The notes under the pieces: model-generated
What the model saw: the letters and a program-made list of their open reading frames with translations, nothing else
What the model was told of the DNA's origin: nothing
The model's database searches: none
From: Alphaproteobacteria bacterium
Lineage (GTDB): Bacteria > Pseudomonadota > Alphaproteobacteria > CAAHEQ01 > UBA3637
DNA length: 64,000 nt
Direction: 5' to 3'
Assembly (NCBI GenBank): GCA_015062245.1
Contig: SUVA01000001.1
Coordinates: 97,254 to 161,253 of the forward strand
Made by a program: the position numbers and the translations under genes
Part shown: piece by piece, positions 27,739-35,605 of the stretch
Layout of the letters: each line of letters opens with the position of its first letter
How positions within the stretch are numbered: position 1 is the stretch's first letter

Positions 27739-27767
27739 TTGATTTTTGAATATAAATAATGTAAAAT
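27739..27767 (+). promoter_or_regulatory. Promoter of tRNA-Thr
   Basis: TTGATT (27739-27744), a 17-bp spacer and TAAAAT (27762-27767) lie 9 nt before the tRNA 5' end. Confidence 0.65.
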
Positions 27768-27776
27768 ACCCCCTGT

Positions 27777-27852
<76 letters not shown>

Positions 27853-27887
27853 TTTATACTCTAACTCAAAATAATTAAAAAATCCAC

Positions 27888-27912
27888 CAGCCCCTTGAAT
27901 TCCAAGGGGCTG
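27888..27912. terminator. Intergenic hairpin between tRNA-Thr and DnaJ-like gene
   Basis: CAGCCCCTTG pairs CAAGGGGCTG (10 bp). There is no perfect T tract on either side, though GATTTAAAAAG follows on plus and GTGGATTTTTT on minus. It is nearly identical to the hairpin at 10219-10243. Confidence 0.55.
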
Positions 27913-27947
27913 ATTTAAAAAGCCGAGAACACTGCGGATTATATGTT

Positions 27948-28868
27948 TTAAAATTTTCGGGGATTTAAGGTTGGCTCTTTCCATGCCTCAATAAATTCCG
28001 TCAAAGCAGGGGAATTTCTATCGGGCAAAATAATACTGACAGATACTAATAAATCCCCCCGTCCGGATACACCTTTTCCTTTTATTCTCAATACTTTACC
28101 ACCACTGGTATAAGGTGGAATTTTTAAAGAAATCTCACCCGATGGCGTTGGAATCAAAACTTTTGTTCCCAAAACAGCCTCTTTTAAAGTCAAGGGCAGG
28201 GTGAGTTTTACATTATCCCCATCCCGTGTGAACAGTTCACTTTTTTGCACCTGAATCTTGATTAAAGCATCTCCACCATATTCGCCAAGGCCTTTTAAAC
28301 GCAGCACAGCGTCATCCACCACACCGGCCGGTACTTTGACCTTTACCTGCTTACCGCTTGCTAAACGAACGGTTGTTTCACCCCCTGTGATAGATAGGTT
28401 AAAAGGAATGGCTAATTGATATTGCACATCCTGACCACGGGAATAGGGACCGGCTTGTGTGCGCCCCCCCATGCCAAACAGGTCCGCAAAGTTAAAACCG
28501 CCGGCACCACCCCCCATAGATCCAAACATGGACGCCAAATCTTCGGGGTTGATATTGGTATAGGTTGTATTACCACGGCGATAAGTTCCGCCACTAAAAC
28601 CATTAAATCCTGCCCCGCCATCATAAGCACCACGCCCAAACGGGGTAGGGTTACCGTGTTCATCAATTTCACCGGCATCATATCTGGCCCTTTTGGATTT
28701 ATCGGATAAAATCTCATAAGCGCTTGTTAAGGTTTTAAATTTTTCTTGTGCTTTTTTATCGGGATTCACATCCGGATGTAAAGTTCTGGCCTTTTGGCGA
28801 TAGGCTTTTTTGATTTCAGCATCACTGGCCCCTTTGGAAACCCCTAACATATCATACAAATTGGACAT
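27948..28868 (-). CDS. DnaJ-class co-chaperone without zinc finger (CbpA-like)
   Basis: This 306-residue Hsp40 stimulates DnaK ATPase. It has a J domain at 1-65 with HPD (about 31-33, RTLHPDVNPDKKAQEKF), a Gly/Phe-rich linker (about 72-130, many GGAGFNGFSGG-like runs), and two substrate-binding beta domains (about 145-300, starting QDVQYQLAIPFNLSITGG). There are no CXXCXGXG repeats, so it is type II/CbpA-like rather than DnaJ. The ATG at 28868 has AAAGGAG upstream. It is divergent from the CDF transporter. Confidence 0.9.
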   Translation of the reverse strand: MSNLYDMLGVSKGASDAEIKKAYRQKARTLHPDVNPDKKAQEKFKTLTSAYEILSDKSKRARYDAGEIDEHGNPTPFGRGAYDGGAGFNGFSGGTYRRGNTTYTNINPEDLASMFGSMGGGAGGFNFADLFGMGGRTQAGPYSRGQDVQYQLAIPFNLSITGGETTVRLASGKQVKVKVPAGVVDDAVLRLKGLGEYGGDALIKIQVQKSELFTRDGDNVKLTLPLTLKEAVLGTKVLIPTPSGEISLKIPPYTSGGKVLRIKGKGVSGRGDLLVSVSIILPDRNSPALTEFIEAWKEPTLNPRKF

Positions 28869-28960
28869 TTCAAACTCCTTTTGACATACTATGTTATAAT
28901 ATAGGGTTGAATTTTAAAAAAATCTATCTTTTTTCACAAAAAAAGATTATATTATAGACC

Positions 28961-29833
28961 ATGAAGACAAAAAACGAGAAATTGATGTTAAAAGCCGGTT
29001 ATGCCTCCATAGGCTTGACGGTTGTTTTATTGGTTTTAAAATGGATTGCTTTTATAATGACAAACTCGGTGGCAGTATTATCCACTTTGTTTGATTCTGT
29101 TCAGGATTTGATGACCTCAGGGATAAATTTACTGGCCATACGTCAATCTATCGTGCCGGCCGACAAACAACACCGTTTTGGCCACGGTAAAGCTCAGGCA
29201 GTCGGCGGATTGTTTCAGGCAATTGTGATTTTTGTATCGGGTGTTATTTTAATTTATCAATCCTGTTTACATTGGAAAAATCATGATACACCTGATGTTT
29301 TTTCCTATGGCACGGTTTTATTGTTGATATCCATTGTTTTAACTTTTATTTTATTGCGCTTTCAAAAATATGTTGTTGCCAAAACGGATTCAATTTCCAT
29401 TCGGGCCGATATGGCACATTATGCCGGTGATATTTGGATGAATACAGGCGTTATTGTTTCTTTGTTTTTTTCAACGGTTTTAAAAATCCAATGGCTGGAT
29501 ATCCTTTTTGGTATCGGGGTAGGGCTATACCTAATAAAAACAACCTATCATATCGCCATGGTGGCAATCGGTATTTTGATGGATACAGAAATGCCCCTTC
29601 ATATTCGTTATAAAATAAAAGCCATTGTAATGACCTTTGATAATGTAATCAAGGTAAAGGATTTAAAAACACGACAATCGGGAACTTGCTTGTTTATCCA
29701 AATGACAATCGTGATGAATAAAGATTTAACTTTATCTCAGGCGCATCAGATATCCGATGAAATTGAATCTGAATTGCATCACACTTTTTCAGATTGTGAA
29801 ATCATTATACATTTAGAACCCGATTCAAAATAA
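28961..29833 (+). CDS. Cation diffusion facilitator (FieF/CzcD-like metal exporter)
   Basis: This 290-residue inner-membrane exporter of divalent metals uses proton antiport. It has six membrane helices over about 12-200, with metal-site motifs DSVQDLM (helix 2) and DMAHYAGD (helix 5), and the conserved HRFGHGKAQAV loop. The C-terminal cytosolic ferredoxin-like domain (about 205-290) ends CEIIIHLEPDSK, typical of the family. The metal (Fe, Zn, Mn or Cd) cannot be told. The ATG lies 7 nt after a TATATT box without ribosome binding site, possibly leaderless. Confidence 0.9.
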   Translation: MKTKNEKLMLKAGYASIGLTVVLLVLKWIAFIMTNSVAVLSTLFDSVQDLMTSGINLLAIRQSIVPADKQHRFGHGKAQAVGGLFQAIVIFVSGVILIYQSCLHWKNHDTPDVFSYGTVLLLISIVLTFILLRFQKYVVAKTDSISIRADMAHYAGDIWMNTGVIVSLFFSTVLKIQWLDILFGIGVGLYLIKTTYHIAMVAIGILMDTEMPLHIRYKIKAIVMTFDNVIKVKDLKTRQSGTCLFIQMTIVMNKDLTLSQAHQISDEIESELHHTFSDCEIIIHLEPDSK

Positions 29834-30120
29834 TCCCTTCTAATATATAATAAATAAATATTTGTTGTTATTGTCCTGTGTATAAAGTGCATAACTTTTT
29901 TTTATTTTTGTTGACATACTTTGGTATTTTTATTCGAATCGTTTATATTTCAACCCCAAAAGCCGTTTTGGGCGAATCGTTTCCGGCGAAAAAATCACAA
30001 AAGAGTAGGGTGCACAACTTTGGAAAAATAATTTTATTTTGTCCAACGGGATAACTTTTAAAATTTTATCCCCACTTATCCACAAAGTTATACACAAAGC
30101 GGGGATAAAAAACTAAATAA
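29834..30120. other. Candidate chromosomal replication origin (oriC)
   Basis: This 287-bp gene-free gap has an AT-rich left half and a cluster of DnaA boxes. Perfect matches to TTATNCACA are at 29877-29885 (minus), 30076-30084 and 30088-30096. One-mismatch boxes lie at 29886-29894 (minus) and 30066-30074, with a weaker TTATCCCCG at 30100-30108 (minus). Three plus-strand boxes are spaced 1 and 3 bp apart. Two GAATC (GANTC, CcrM-type) sites lie between. The flanking gene orientation and parAB/parS within 2-5 kb support origin function. Confidence 0.65.
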
Positions 30121-30969
30121 CTAGTCACCACTTCCAGTCATATTATAAGAACAATAACTTCCATCCCACCCCCACGCTGTGTCTACACAAGAACAACCTT
30201 TTACAGGTGTTTCTTCTCCTGTTGCCAATTTTGAGGCTACTGCCGCCCATTTTGGTGAGCTAGAAAAATTATCATTGGTTGGACATTGTACACATACCCC
30301 TTCTCCATCGCAAGCTTTGGAGTATTCTTCTGGGCATAGAGTCCATCCTGCACATGTTGATGGATCATAATTTTCATGACAAGGCGTTCCTTCTTCGGCA
30401 TAGGTATATTCGGCTGTTCCATTATTATTTGTACAGGCTGTTCGGCAAACTGTCGGTTCAAAATCAGCACAGGGGTCTGTTGTTCCGCCTTCGCCTGAGT
30501 TGCCACCACTTTCAGAACCGCTTCCGCCACTGTTTCCACCCGATTGAACAACCACTTTCGGGGTTAGGTTTTTATGAAAGGTCATCTCGCCACAATTATC
30601 ACTGATTGCATGCACCATAGATGAAACACCCAACATAGACTTCATTTTTGTACAAATATCTGCATCAATGGTATTTAAGGTAATTTTAAAGTTATCCGAA
30701 TTGGCAACGGTTGAAGCAGATGTAAATAAAGAATTATTGATACCGCTTAAAGTTGGGTTTGTTTTGCCTGTTGCCAATTGGGCCGAGATTAAAACAGCCT
30801 CTTGCATCGTGGCGGCCATCAATTCATTGGCCTTATGTTTTTCCATGGCAGTGGAATAGGCGGATATACCACCCACGGATAAGACGCCGATAATACTCAA
30901 CACGCCCAGCATTTCAACCATACTGCGACCCTTTTCGCTTCTTTTATAGTTTTTGTTTGTTATTGTCAT
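30121..30969 (-). CDS. Prepilin-like protein, Cys-rich
   Basis: This 282-residue protein has the leader MTITNKNYKRSEKG, cleavage before RSMVEMLGVLSIIGVLSVGG, and Glu at mature position 5, followed by a pilin-type helix (AYSTAMEKHKANELM). A globular part ends near 140, then a Gly/Ser-rich linker (GGNSGGSGSESGGNSGEGG) and a Cys-rich tail (about 170-282) ending SYCSYNMTGSGD. It is paralogous to the gene at 10350 over the first 100 residues but lacks the lectin-like end. It is likely a minor pilin or pseudopilin. The ATG at 30969 follows AAAAGGAG, below an attenuator-type leader. Confidence 0.75.
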   Translation of the reverse strand: MTITNKNYKRSEKGRSMVEMLGVLSIIGVLSVGGISAYSTAMEKHKANELMAATMQEAVLISAQLATGKTNPTLSGINNSLFTSASTVANSDNFKITLNTIDADICTKMKSMLGVSSMVHAISDNCGEMTFHKNLTPKVVVQSGGNSGGSGSESGGNSGEGGTTDPCADFEPTVCRTACTNNNGTAEYTYAEEGTPCHENYDPSTCAGWTLCPEEYSKACDGEGVCVQCPTNDNFSSSPKWAAVASKLATGEETPVKGCSCVDTAWGWDGSYCSYNMTGSGD

Positions 30970-31181
30970 TTTTTCTCCTTTTAAAATTATAAAAAATCCA
31001 CTTTCTTTAAAAGTGGACGGATGCTGAAAAACTGTGTTAAGAAAACAGCGTCGCTTATTCAATTTATTGGGCAACCATCCGCCCAATCTAGGCGGATTCT
31101 TAACAACGGATTTTTCAGGTCCGACATTTGGCCCTATGCCAAATGCATACTCAGTCTAAAATATTTCTTTTTTAATGTCAA
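30970..31181 (-). promoter_or_regulatory. Candidate riboswitch-like leader, copy A (with promoter)
   Basis: The promoter is TTGACA (31176-31181), 17 bp, TAGACT (31153-31158). RNA from about 31146 forms AUUUGGC/GCCAAAU (31126-31144), CGGA/UCCG (31107-31123), CCGCC/GGCGG (31079-31095), GUUGC/GCGAC with loop containing AAUAAAUUGAAUA (31050-31075) and CUGU/ACAG (31032-31048), then a terminator before the pilin ribosome binding site. CGGAUG next to hairpin 3 can alternatively pair CAUCCG (31018-31023). Confidence 0.65.
30991..31017 (-). terminator. Attenuator hairpin in leader A
   Basis: UCCACUUU pairs AAAGUGGA (8 bp) and is followed by six Us, immediately upstream of the pilin ribosome binding site. 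Confidence 0.8.
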
Positions 31182-31191
31182 ATAAAAAAGA

Positions 31192-31220
31192 TTGAGTTTT
31201 TATACAAAAAACGCTAAAAT
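31192..31220 (+). promoter_or_regulatory. Promoter of dnaQ
   Basis: TTGAGT (31192-31197), a 17-bp spacer and TAAAAT (31215-31220) are followed by a short leader with AAAGGA. Confidence 0.7.
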
Positions 31221-31238
31221 ACATCAAAAGGATAAAAA

Positions 31239-31925
31239 ATGCGTGAAATTGTATTAGATACAGAAACAACCGGTTTGGATCCGGAAAAGGGGGATCGGAT
31301 TGTTGAAATCGGTTGTGTGGAATTGGAAAACCATCAACCGACCGGAAAAACGTATCATGTTTATATCAATCCCATGCGTTCTATCAGCCAGGAAGTTGTA
31401 CAAGTACACGGTTTGACGGAAGAATTTTTGTCTGACAAGCCTGTTTTTGAAGAAATTGCTGATGAATTTTTGGCCTTTGTTGGCGTAAATACGCCACTTG
31501 TGATACATAATGCTGCCTTTGATATAAAATTTTTGAATGCCGAGTTAAAAGCTTGTCATCGTCCGATTTTGCAAAATCCGATAGTGGATACTTTGCTGAT
31601 TGCCCGTCAAAAATTTCCAGGCGCCAAAAATAATCTGGATGTTTTATGCGAACGCTTTCATGTGGATGCTTCCCGCCGAACTGTTCATGGTGCTTTATTG
31701 GATAGTGAATTATTGGCGGATGTTTATTTTGAATTGATTACAAAACGTGAATTGGATTTTACAGAAAATGAAAAAGTTGTTAAAAATCAAACACTTAAAA
31801 AGGATATTAAATTTGTTTCACGTGAAACATTCCCTGTTCGTGAATGGTTGATTTCAGAATCAGAAGAAAAAGCACATCAGGAATTTTTAACAAAAATAAA
31901 AGGGGCTTTATGGGACGTCAATTAG
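31239..31925 (+). CDS. dnaQ: DNA polymerase III epsilon subunit (proofreading exonuclease)
   Basis: This 228-residue 3'-5' DEDDh exonuclease proofreads for the replicase. Exo I is VLDTETTGL (5-13), Exo II is HNAAFDIKFLNAEL (about 89-102) and Exo III is HGALLDSELLADVY (about 149-162). The C-terminal tail is the part that contacts the alpha subunit in other bacteria. A perfect parS site is embedded in the coding sequence at 31814-31829 (residues VSRET). It overlaps the next gene by 16 bp. Confidence 0.95.
   Translation: MREIVLDTETTGLDPEKGDRIVEIGCVELENHQPTGKTYHVYINPMRSISQEVVQVHGLTEEFLSDKPVFEEIADEFLAFVGVNTPLVIHNAAFDIKFLNAELKACHRPILQNPIVDTLLIARQKFPGAKNNLDVLCERFHVDASRRTVHGALLDSELLADVYFELITKRELDFTENEKVVKNQTLKKDIKFVSRETFPVREWLISESEEKAHQEFLTKIKGALWDVN
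31814..31829. other. parS centromere site 1
   Basis: TGTTTCACGTGAAACA is a perfect match to the 16-bp ParB-binding palindrome, within dnaQ. Confidence 0.95.
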
Positions 31926-32326
31926 TTTTATTATTTTTATTGGCTTCAAGTTTTTCTGTTCAGGCTCAAATGACAGATTTAATTGGTTCTTTAGCAATAC
32001 AGGGGCAAATATCCGCTTCCGGATTAAAAGGATATGGAACAGCATCCATGATGTATGAAAAGAATTCTTTAATCCAGGAATTACAAATACAAGTTATTGA
32101 TATTAAAACAAAATATATGAATAACTATCAAAATGTTTCACGTGAAACATTACGTTCACCTTTGTTAAAAAAATATAAAACAACTTTACATAACAACGGT
32201 AATTCTTTTTATTTTGAATTACATAATATGGATCAAAAATTATGTAAAAGCTTATCAAATAATTTTGCTGGTGCTTATAAAATTGACAATAATAACTGTC
32301 AAAATGTGAAAATTTATTTTAAATAA
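31910..32326 (+). CDS. Secreted hypothetical protein
   Basis: This 138-residue protein has a signal peptide (MGRQLVLLFLLASSFSVQA) and an AT-biased body. A short Gly-rich start (LIGSLAIQGQISASGLKGYGTA) is followed by a pilin-like C-terminal part with single Cys residues (KLCKSL, NNCQNV). It may be a divergent pilin-like or periplasmic protein; no family is recognised. It is translationally coupled to dnaQ. parS site 2 sits in codons for NVSRETL. Confidence 0.6.
   Translation: MGRQLVLLFLLASSFSVQAQMTDLIGSLAIQGQISASGLKGYGTASMMYEKNSLIQELQIQVIDIKTKYMNNYQNVSRETLRSPLLKKYKTTLHNNGNSFYFELHNMDQKLCKSLSNNFAGAYKIDNNNCQNVKIYFK
32134..32149. other. parS centromere site 2
   Basis: A perfect 16-bp palindrome TGTTTCACGTGAAACA inside the hypothetical gene at 31910. 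Confidence 0.95.
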
Positions 32327-32328
32327 TC

Positions 32329-32357
32329 TTGATTTATTTATTTTTATTGTATATAAT
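32329..32357 (+). promoter_or_regulatory. Promoter of rsmG-parA-parB
   Basis: TTGATT (32329-32334), a 17-bp spacer and TATAAT (32352-32357) lie upstream of an AAAGGAGG site. parS site 3 overlaps the start codon, so ParB bound there could repress its own operon. Confidence 0.75.
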
Positions 32358-32374
32358 CCTTCTATAAAAGGAGG

Positions 32375-32989
32375 ATGTTTCACGTGAAACAATTTCAAGA
32401 TTTACTTAAAAAATCACAACAAGATATTGAAAAATATATAGAAATTATTACACTTTGGCAAAAACACGTCAATTTAATTTCTTTAAATACATTAAAAAAT
32501 ATTCGTGAACGTCATATTTTGGATTCAGCTCAATTATTTGATTTAATTCCGGAACAAACAAAAATTTTAATGGATGTAGGCAGTGGCGGGGGATTCCCAG
32601 GAATTGTTTTGGCTATATTAAATAAAAATGCAGGATTTCCGATTCAAAAGATTTATTTAGTGGAAAGCGATATAAAAAAAGCCACTTTTTTACAGGAAGT
32701 CAATCGTCAGTTAAAATTAAATATTATCGTTTTAAATGAACGAATTGAAAAAATAAAAGATGTAATTCCGGATGTAATTACAGCTCGTGCTTTTGCTGAA
32801 TTGAGGCAGATTTTGACCTTCTGTCAATCCATTGTTTCACGTGAAACATTATTGATTTTACCCAAAGGTAAGAGTGTGGATAATGAAATTGAAAATAATA
32901 AAATTTCTTGTAAAATCAATAAGTTAAAAAGTATAACTGATAAAGAAAGTTGTATTTTAATTGTATCGGAGGTGTCTTATGAAAACTGA
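32375..32989 (+). CDS. rsmG: 16S rRNA (guanine-N7) methyltransferase RsmG
   Basis: This 204-residue AdoMet-dependent enzyme methylates G527 of 16S rRNA (the GidB family). The Rossmann motif is MDVGSGGGFPGIVLAIL (about 66-82), followed by YLVESDIKKATFLQEV and TARAFAELRQILTFC. The start MFHVKQ is encoded by a parS site, as in many alphaproteobacteria. The gidB-parA-parB order is the widespread origin-proximal arrangement. It overlaps parA by 11 bp. Confidence 0.95.
   Translation: MFHVKQFQDLLKKSQQDIEKYIEIITLWQKHVNLISLNTLKNIRERHILDSAQLFDLIPEQTKILMDVGSGGGFPGIVLAILNKNAGFPIQKIYLVESDIKKATFLQEVNRQLKLNIIVLNERIEKIKDVIPDVITARAFAELRQILTFCQSIVSRETLLILPKGKSVDNEIENNKISCKINKLKSITDKESCILIVSEVSYEN
32376..32391. 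other. parS centromere site 3
   Basis: A perfect TGTTTCACGTGAAACA covering the start codon region of rsmG. Confidence 0.95.
32833..32848. other. parS centromere site 4
   Basis: A perfect TGTTTCACGTGAAACA inside rsmG. Confidence 0.95.
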
Positions 32990-33758
32990 AATTTTTGCTG
33001 TTTCAAATCAAAAAGGTGGTGTCGGAAAAACAACAACATCCGTCAATTTGGCCACCGCTTTATCCAGCTTGAATAAAAAGATTTTAATTATTGATTTGGA
33101 TCCGCAAGGTAATGCAACGGTCAGTTTTGGTTTAAAACGTGCCTTAGGTGGTCCCAGTTCTTATTCTGTTTTGACAGGACAGCATCCTATTGAACAAGCC
33201 ATTCAAAAAACAATGTTGCCGAATTTATTTGTATTACCGGCCAGTCAAGAGCTGTTAGGGGTGGATTTGGAATTAGCAGGCACACAAAATCCGCAATTTT
33301 ATTTAAAAAAAGCTTTGGAACAAGTATCTGATTTTGATTATATTTTTATTGATTGTCCGCCGGCTGTCGGTATGCTGACTTTAAATGCTTTGGTGGCGGC
33401 CACTCAGGTGATTATTCCGATTCAATGTGAGTATTTGGCGTTGGAAGGTGTGGCGGATTTGATGAAAACAATCAATAAAATCAAACAAAACTTTAATCCG
33501 AATTTAAATATACAAGGGGTTGTTTTAACAATGTATGATGCCCGATTTAATTTGGCAAAATCCATTCAAAATGATGTGCGTTCATTTTTTGGAAACCTGG
33601 TATTTAAAACAATTATTCCCCGAAATGTGCGTATTCCTGAGGCACCATCACACGGAAAACCCGTTATGTTATATGATTTTAAAAGCATAGGGGCGCAAAG
33701 TTATATACATTTAGCCGCAGAAGTTTTACAAAGACAACAAGGAGAAAATCATGGATAA
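32979..33758 (+). CDS. parA: Chromosome partitioning ATPase ParA (Soj)
   Basis: This 259-residue deviant Walker ATPase binds DNA non-specifically and moves ParB-parS complexes. Deviant Walker A is KGGVGKTTT (about 11-19), with Walker A' LIIDLDPQGNAT (about 36-47) and Walker B DYIFIDCPPAVG (about 117-128). The ATG at 32979 has GGAGG upstream. It has no N-terminal DNA-binding extension, so it is the chromosomal type. It overlaps parB by 8 bp. Confidence 0.97.
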   Translation: MKTEIFAVSNQKGGVGKTTTSVNLATALSSLNKKILIIDLDPQGNATVSFGLKRALGGPSSYSVLTGQHPIEQAIQKTMLPNLFVLPASQELLGVDLELAGTQNPQFYLKKALEQVSDFDYIFIDCPPAVGMLTLNALVAATQVIIPIQCEYLALEGVADLMKTINKIKQNFNPNLNIQGVVLTMYDARFNLAKSIQNDVRSFFGNLVFKTIIPRNVRIPEAPSHGKPVMLYDFKSIGAQSYIHLAAEVLQRQQGENHG

Positions 33759-34608
33759 TCAAAGACTTGGAAAAGGTTTAAGCTTTTTAATGGGTGAGGA
33801 TTTTTTAGGACAAAACAGCCAAAACAATCCCGAAAATACAAAAGAAAAAATTCAATTTATTGCAATTGATAATTTAAAAGCTGGGCGTTTTCAACCCCGT
33901 CGTGTCTTTAATGAAGACGCTTTGGAAGATTTGGTAAAATCTATTGAAAAAAAAGGCGTTTTACAGCCTTTATTAGTGCGTCCATATCATTTGGGTGGTT
34001 ATGAAATTATTGCCGGCGAACGGCGTTTCAGGGCTTCACAAAAGGCCGGATTAAAAGAAGTTCCTGCTATTATAAAGGATTTTAACGACAAAGATACATT
34101 AGAGGTGGCTTTGATTGAAAACCTGCAACGTGAGGATTTAAATCCATTGGAAGAAGCTGAGGCTTATGTACGTTTGTTGAAAGAATTTCAATATACTCAG
34201 GAAATGTTGTCGGAGGTTTTGGGTAAAAGCAGAAGTTATATTTCCAATATGATGCGTTTGTTGGAATTGCCCGAAAAAATTAAAGAATTATTGGAAACAA
34301 AACAATTGACACCTGGCCATGCCAGAGCTTTGTTAGGGGTTAAAAAATCCGAAGATTTAGCCTTAGAAATCATCAATCGTGGTTTAACCGTGCGTGAAAC
34401 GGAAAAATTGGCTGATCAAGAAAAAAATCCGCCTAAAAAACACCTTAAAATCAAAGAAAAAGATGAAGATATAAAGGCCCTGGAAAGTGATTTATCCCAA
34501 AAATTAGGGGTAAAAGTTCAAATCAAATGGAATGGCAAAAAAGGATGTTTATCTTTAAATTATACATCTGTTGATCAATTCCAAAAGATTTTGGAAAAAC
34601 TTACTTAA
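33751..34608 (+). CDS. parB: Chromosome partitioning protein ParB (Spo0J)
   Basis: This 285-residue CTP-dependent DNA clamp loads at parS and spreads. It has an N-terminal ParA-stimulating tail (about 1-20, QRLGKGLSFLMGE), then the CTPase domain (about 38-115) with KAGRFQPRRVF, IAGERRFRAS and ENLQREDLNPLEEA. The helix-turn-helix parS-binding domain follows (about 125-190, QEMLSEVLGKSRSYISNMMRLL), with a C-terminal dimerisation domain. It acts with the parS sites within the same operon and upstream. In alphaproteobacteria ParB also recruits MipZ, encoded at 61.9 kb. Confidence 0.96.
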   Translation: MDNQRLGKGLSFLMGEDFLGQNSQNNPENTKEKIQFIAIDNLKAGRFQPRRVFNEDALEDLVKSIEKKGVLQPLLVRPYHLGGYEIIAGERRFRASQKAGLKEVPAIIKDFNDKDTLEVALIENLQREDLNPLEEAEAYVRLLKEFQYTQEMLSEVLGKSRSYISNMMRLLELPEKIKELLETKQLTPGHARALLGVKKSEDLALEIINRGLTVRETEKLADQEKNPPKKHLKIKEKDEDIKALESDLSQKLGVKVQIKWNGKKGCLSLNYTSVDQFQKILEKLT

Positions 34609-35605
34609 TATGGATATCCAAAAGACACTTTTGCAGGATTAAATTCTGTGAAAGTGTGTTTGTTTTCATTTGAATTTCAGCATTTAAAAACAAATGATGC
34701 GCCAAAATCAATTGTTTATATGGCCAAAGAGTCAGTTGTTTTTGAAGTGGCTGTTTTAAGCGAAATTGTGCCGGTTTTAAAAGTTTATCCGAAACAGAGA
34801 TAACATTTTCGCCTTGTTGAATCATTGATTTACCTTCTAATAATAAATCAAAATAACGTGCCAAAGCCCTTAAAATAGTAACAAGCTGTTCACCTTGTTG
34901 TTGCAGTTTTTGTATAAAAGGTATCGCCAAATGAATTTGTTGATTTGCCACCATTTGAATAAAAGAATCCACCTGAACGGTGCCGTCCCCTGTCAGTAAT
35001 TGAATAACAGGCAATGTTATTGTTTTTTTATCGTGATTATAGGTGGCTATTTTTTCCAATTCTGATTTTAAGATTGTCAGGTTATTAGATGTATTTTGGA
35101 TTAAATATTCCATGGCATCCGGTGAAATCTGAAATCCTTTTTGTGTGGTGAAGTCTTTGATAAAAAAGGCTAATTCATTATTTTCGGGCGGATAGCACGC
35201 AAAAGCCACAAATTCAGGATTACTTTCCGCTTCCACTCGTAAGGCGCTGTTTTTGGGTAAATTATCACAGCTGATTAACAAAAAAGCATTTGTTTGTCTG
35301 TTATGGCAAAAATGGCGAATGACTTCGTCTGATATATTATTGGCGTCTTTTATCCATATAAAACGTCTATCCCCCATCAAGTTTGGGGTATTGGCTTCAT
35401 CTGTGGCTAAAAAAGGTGTTGTTTTTAACTGAGATGAATTTAAAACAACCAAAGAAAAAGCATCGGCATTTGGAAGTATAAGTTTTTGAATTTTATGGGA
35501 TAATTCATAAATTCTGGAAACATCTGTTCCAAAAACCAAAGCCCCGGCGTATTGATTCTTTAATTGAGGGGTAAGGGCATCCAGTTGTAATGGTTTTGCT
35601 TTCAT
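34601..35605 (-). CDS. holA: DNA polymerase III delta subunit
   Basis: This 334-residue subunit is the wrench of the clamp loader that opens the beta clamp. Fold cues are the N-terminal domain with GALVFGTDVSRIYEL, a strand series around RFIWIKDANNIS, and the clamp-interacting and lid domain with NTSNNLTILKSELEKI. The C-terminal helical collar includes LRALARYFDLLLEGKSM. Length is family-like. It overlaps lptE by 4 bp, the common lptE-holA pair, and converges on parB with 8 bp of overlap. Confidence 0.9.
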   Translation of the reverse strand: MKAKPLQLDALTPQLKNQYAGALVFGTDVSRIYELSHKIQKLILPNADAFSLVVLNSSQLKTTPFLATDEANTPNLMGDRRFIWIKDANNISDEVIRHFCHNRQTNAFLLISCDNLPKNSALRVEAESNPEFVAFACYPPENNELAFFIKDFTTQKGFQISPDAMEYLIQNTSNNLTILKSELEKIATYNHDKKTITLPVIQLLTGDGTVQVDSFIQMVANQQIHLAIPFIQKLQQQGEQLVTILRALARYFDLLLEGKSMIQQGENVISVSDKLLKPAQFRLKQPLQKQLTLWPYKQLILAHHLFLNAEIQMKTNTLSQNLILQKCLLDIHIK

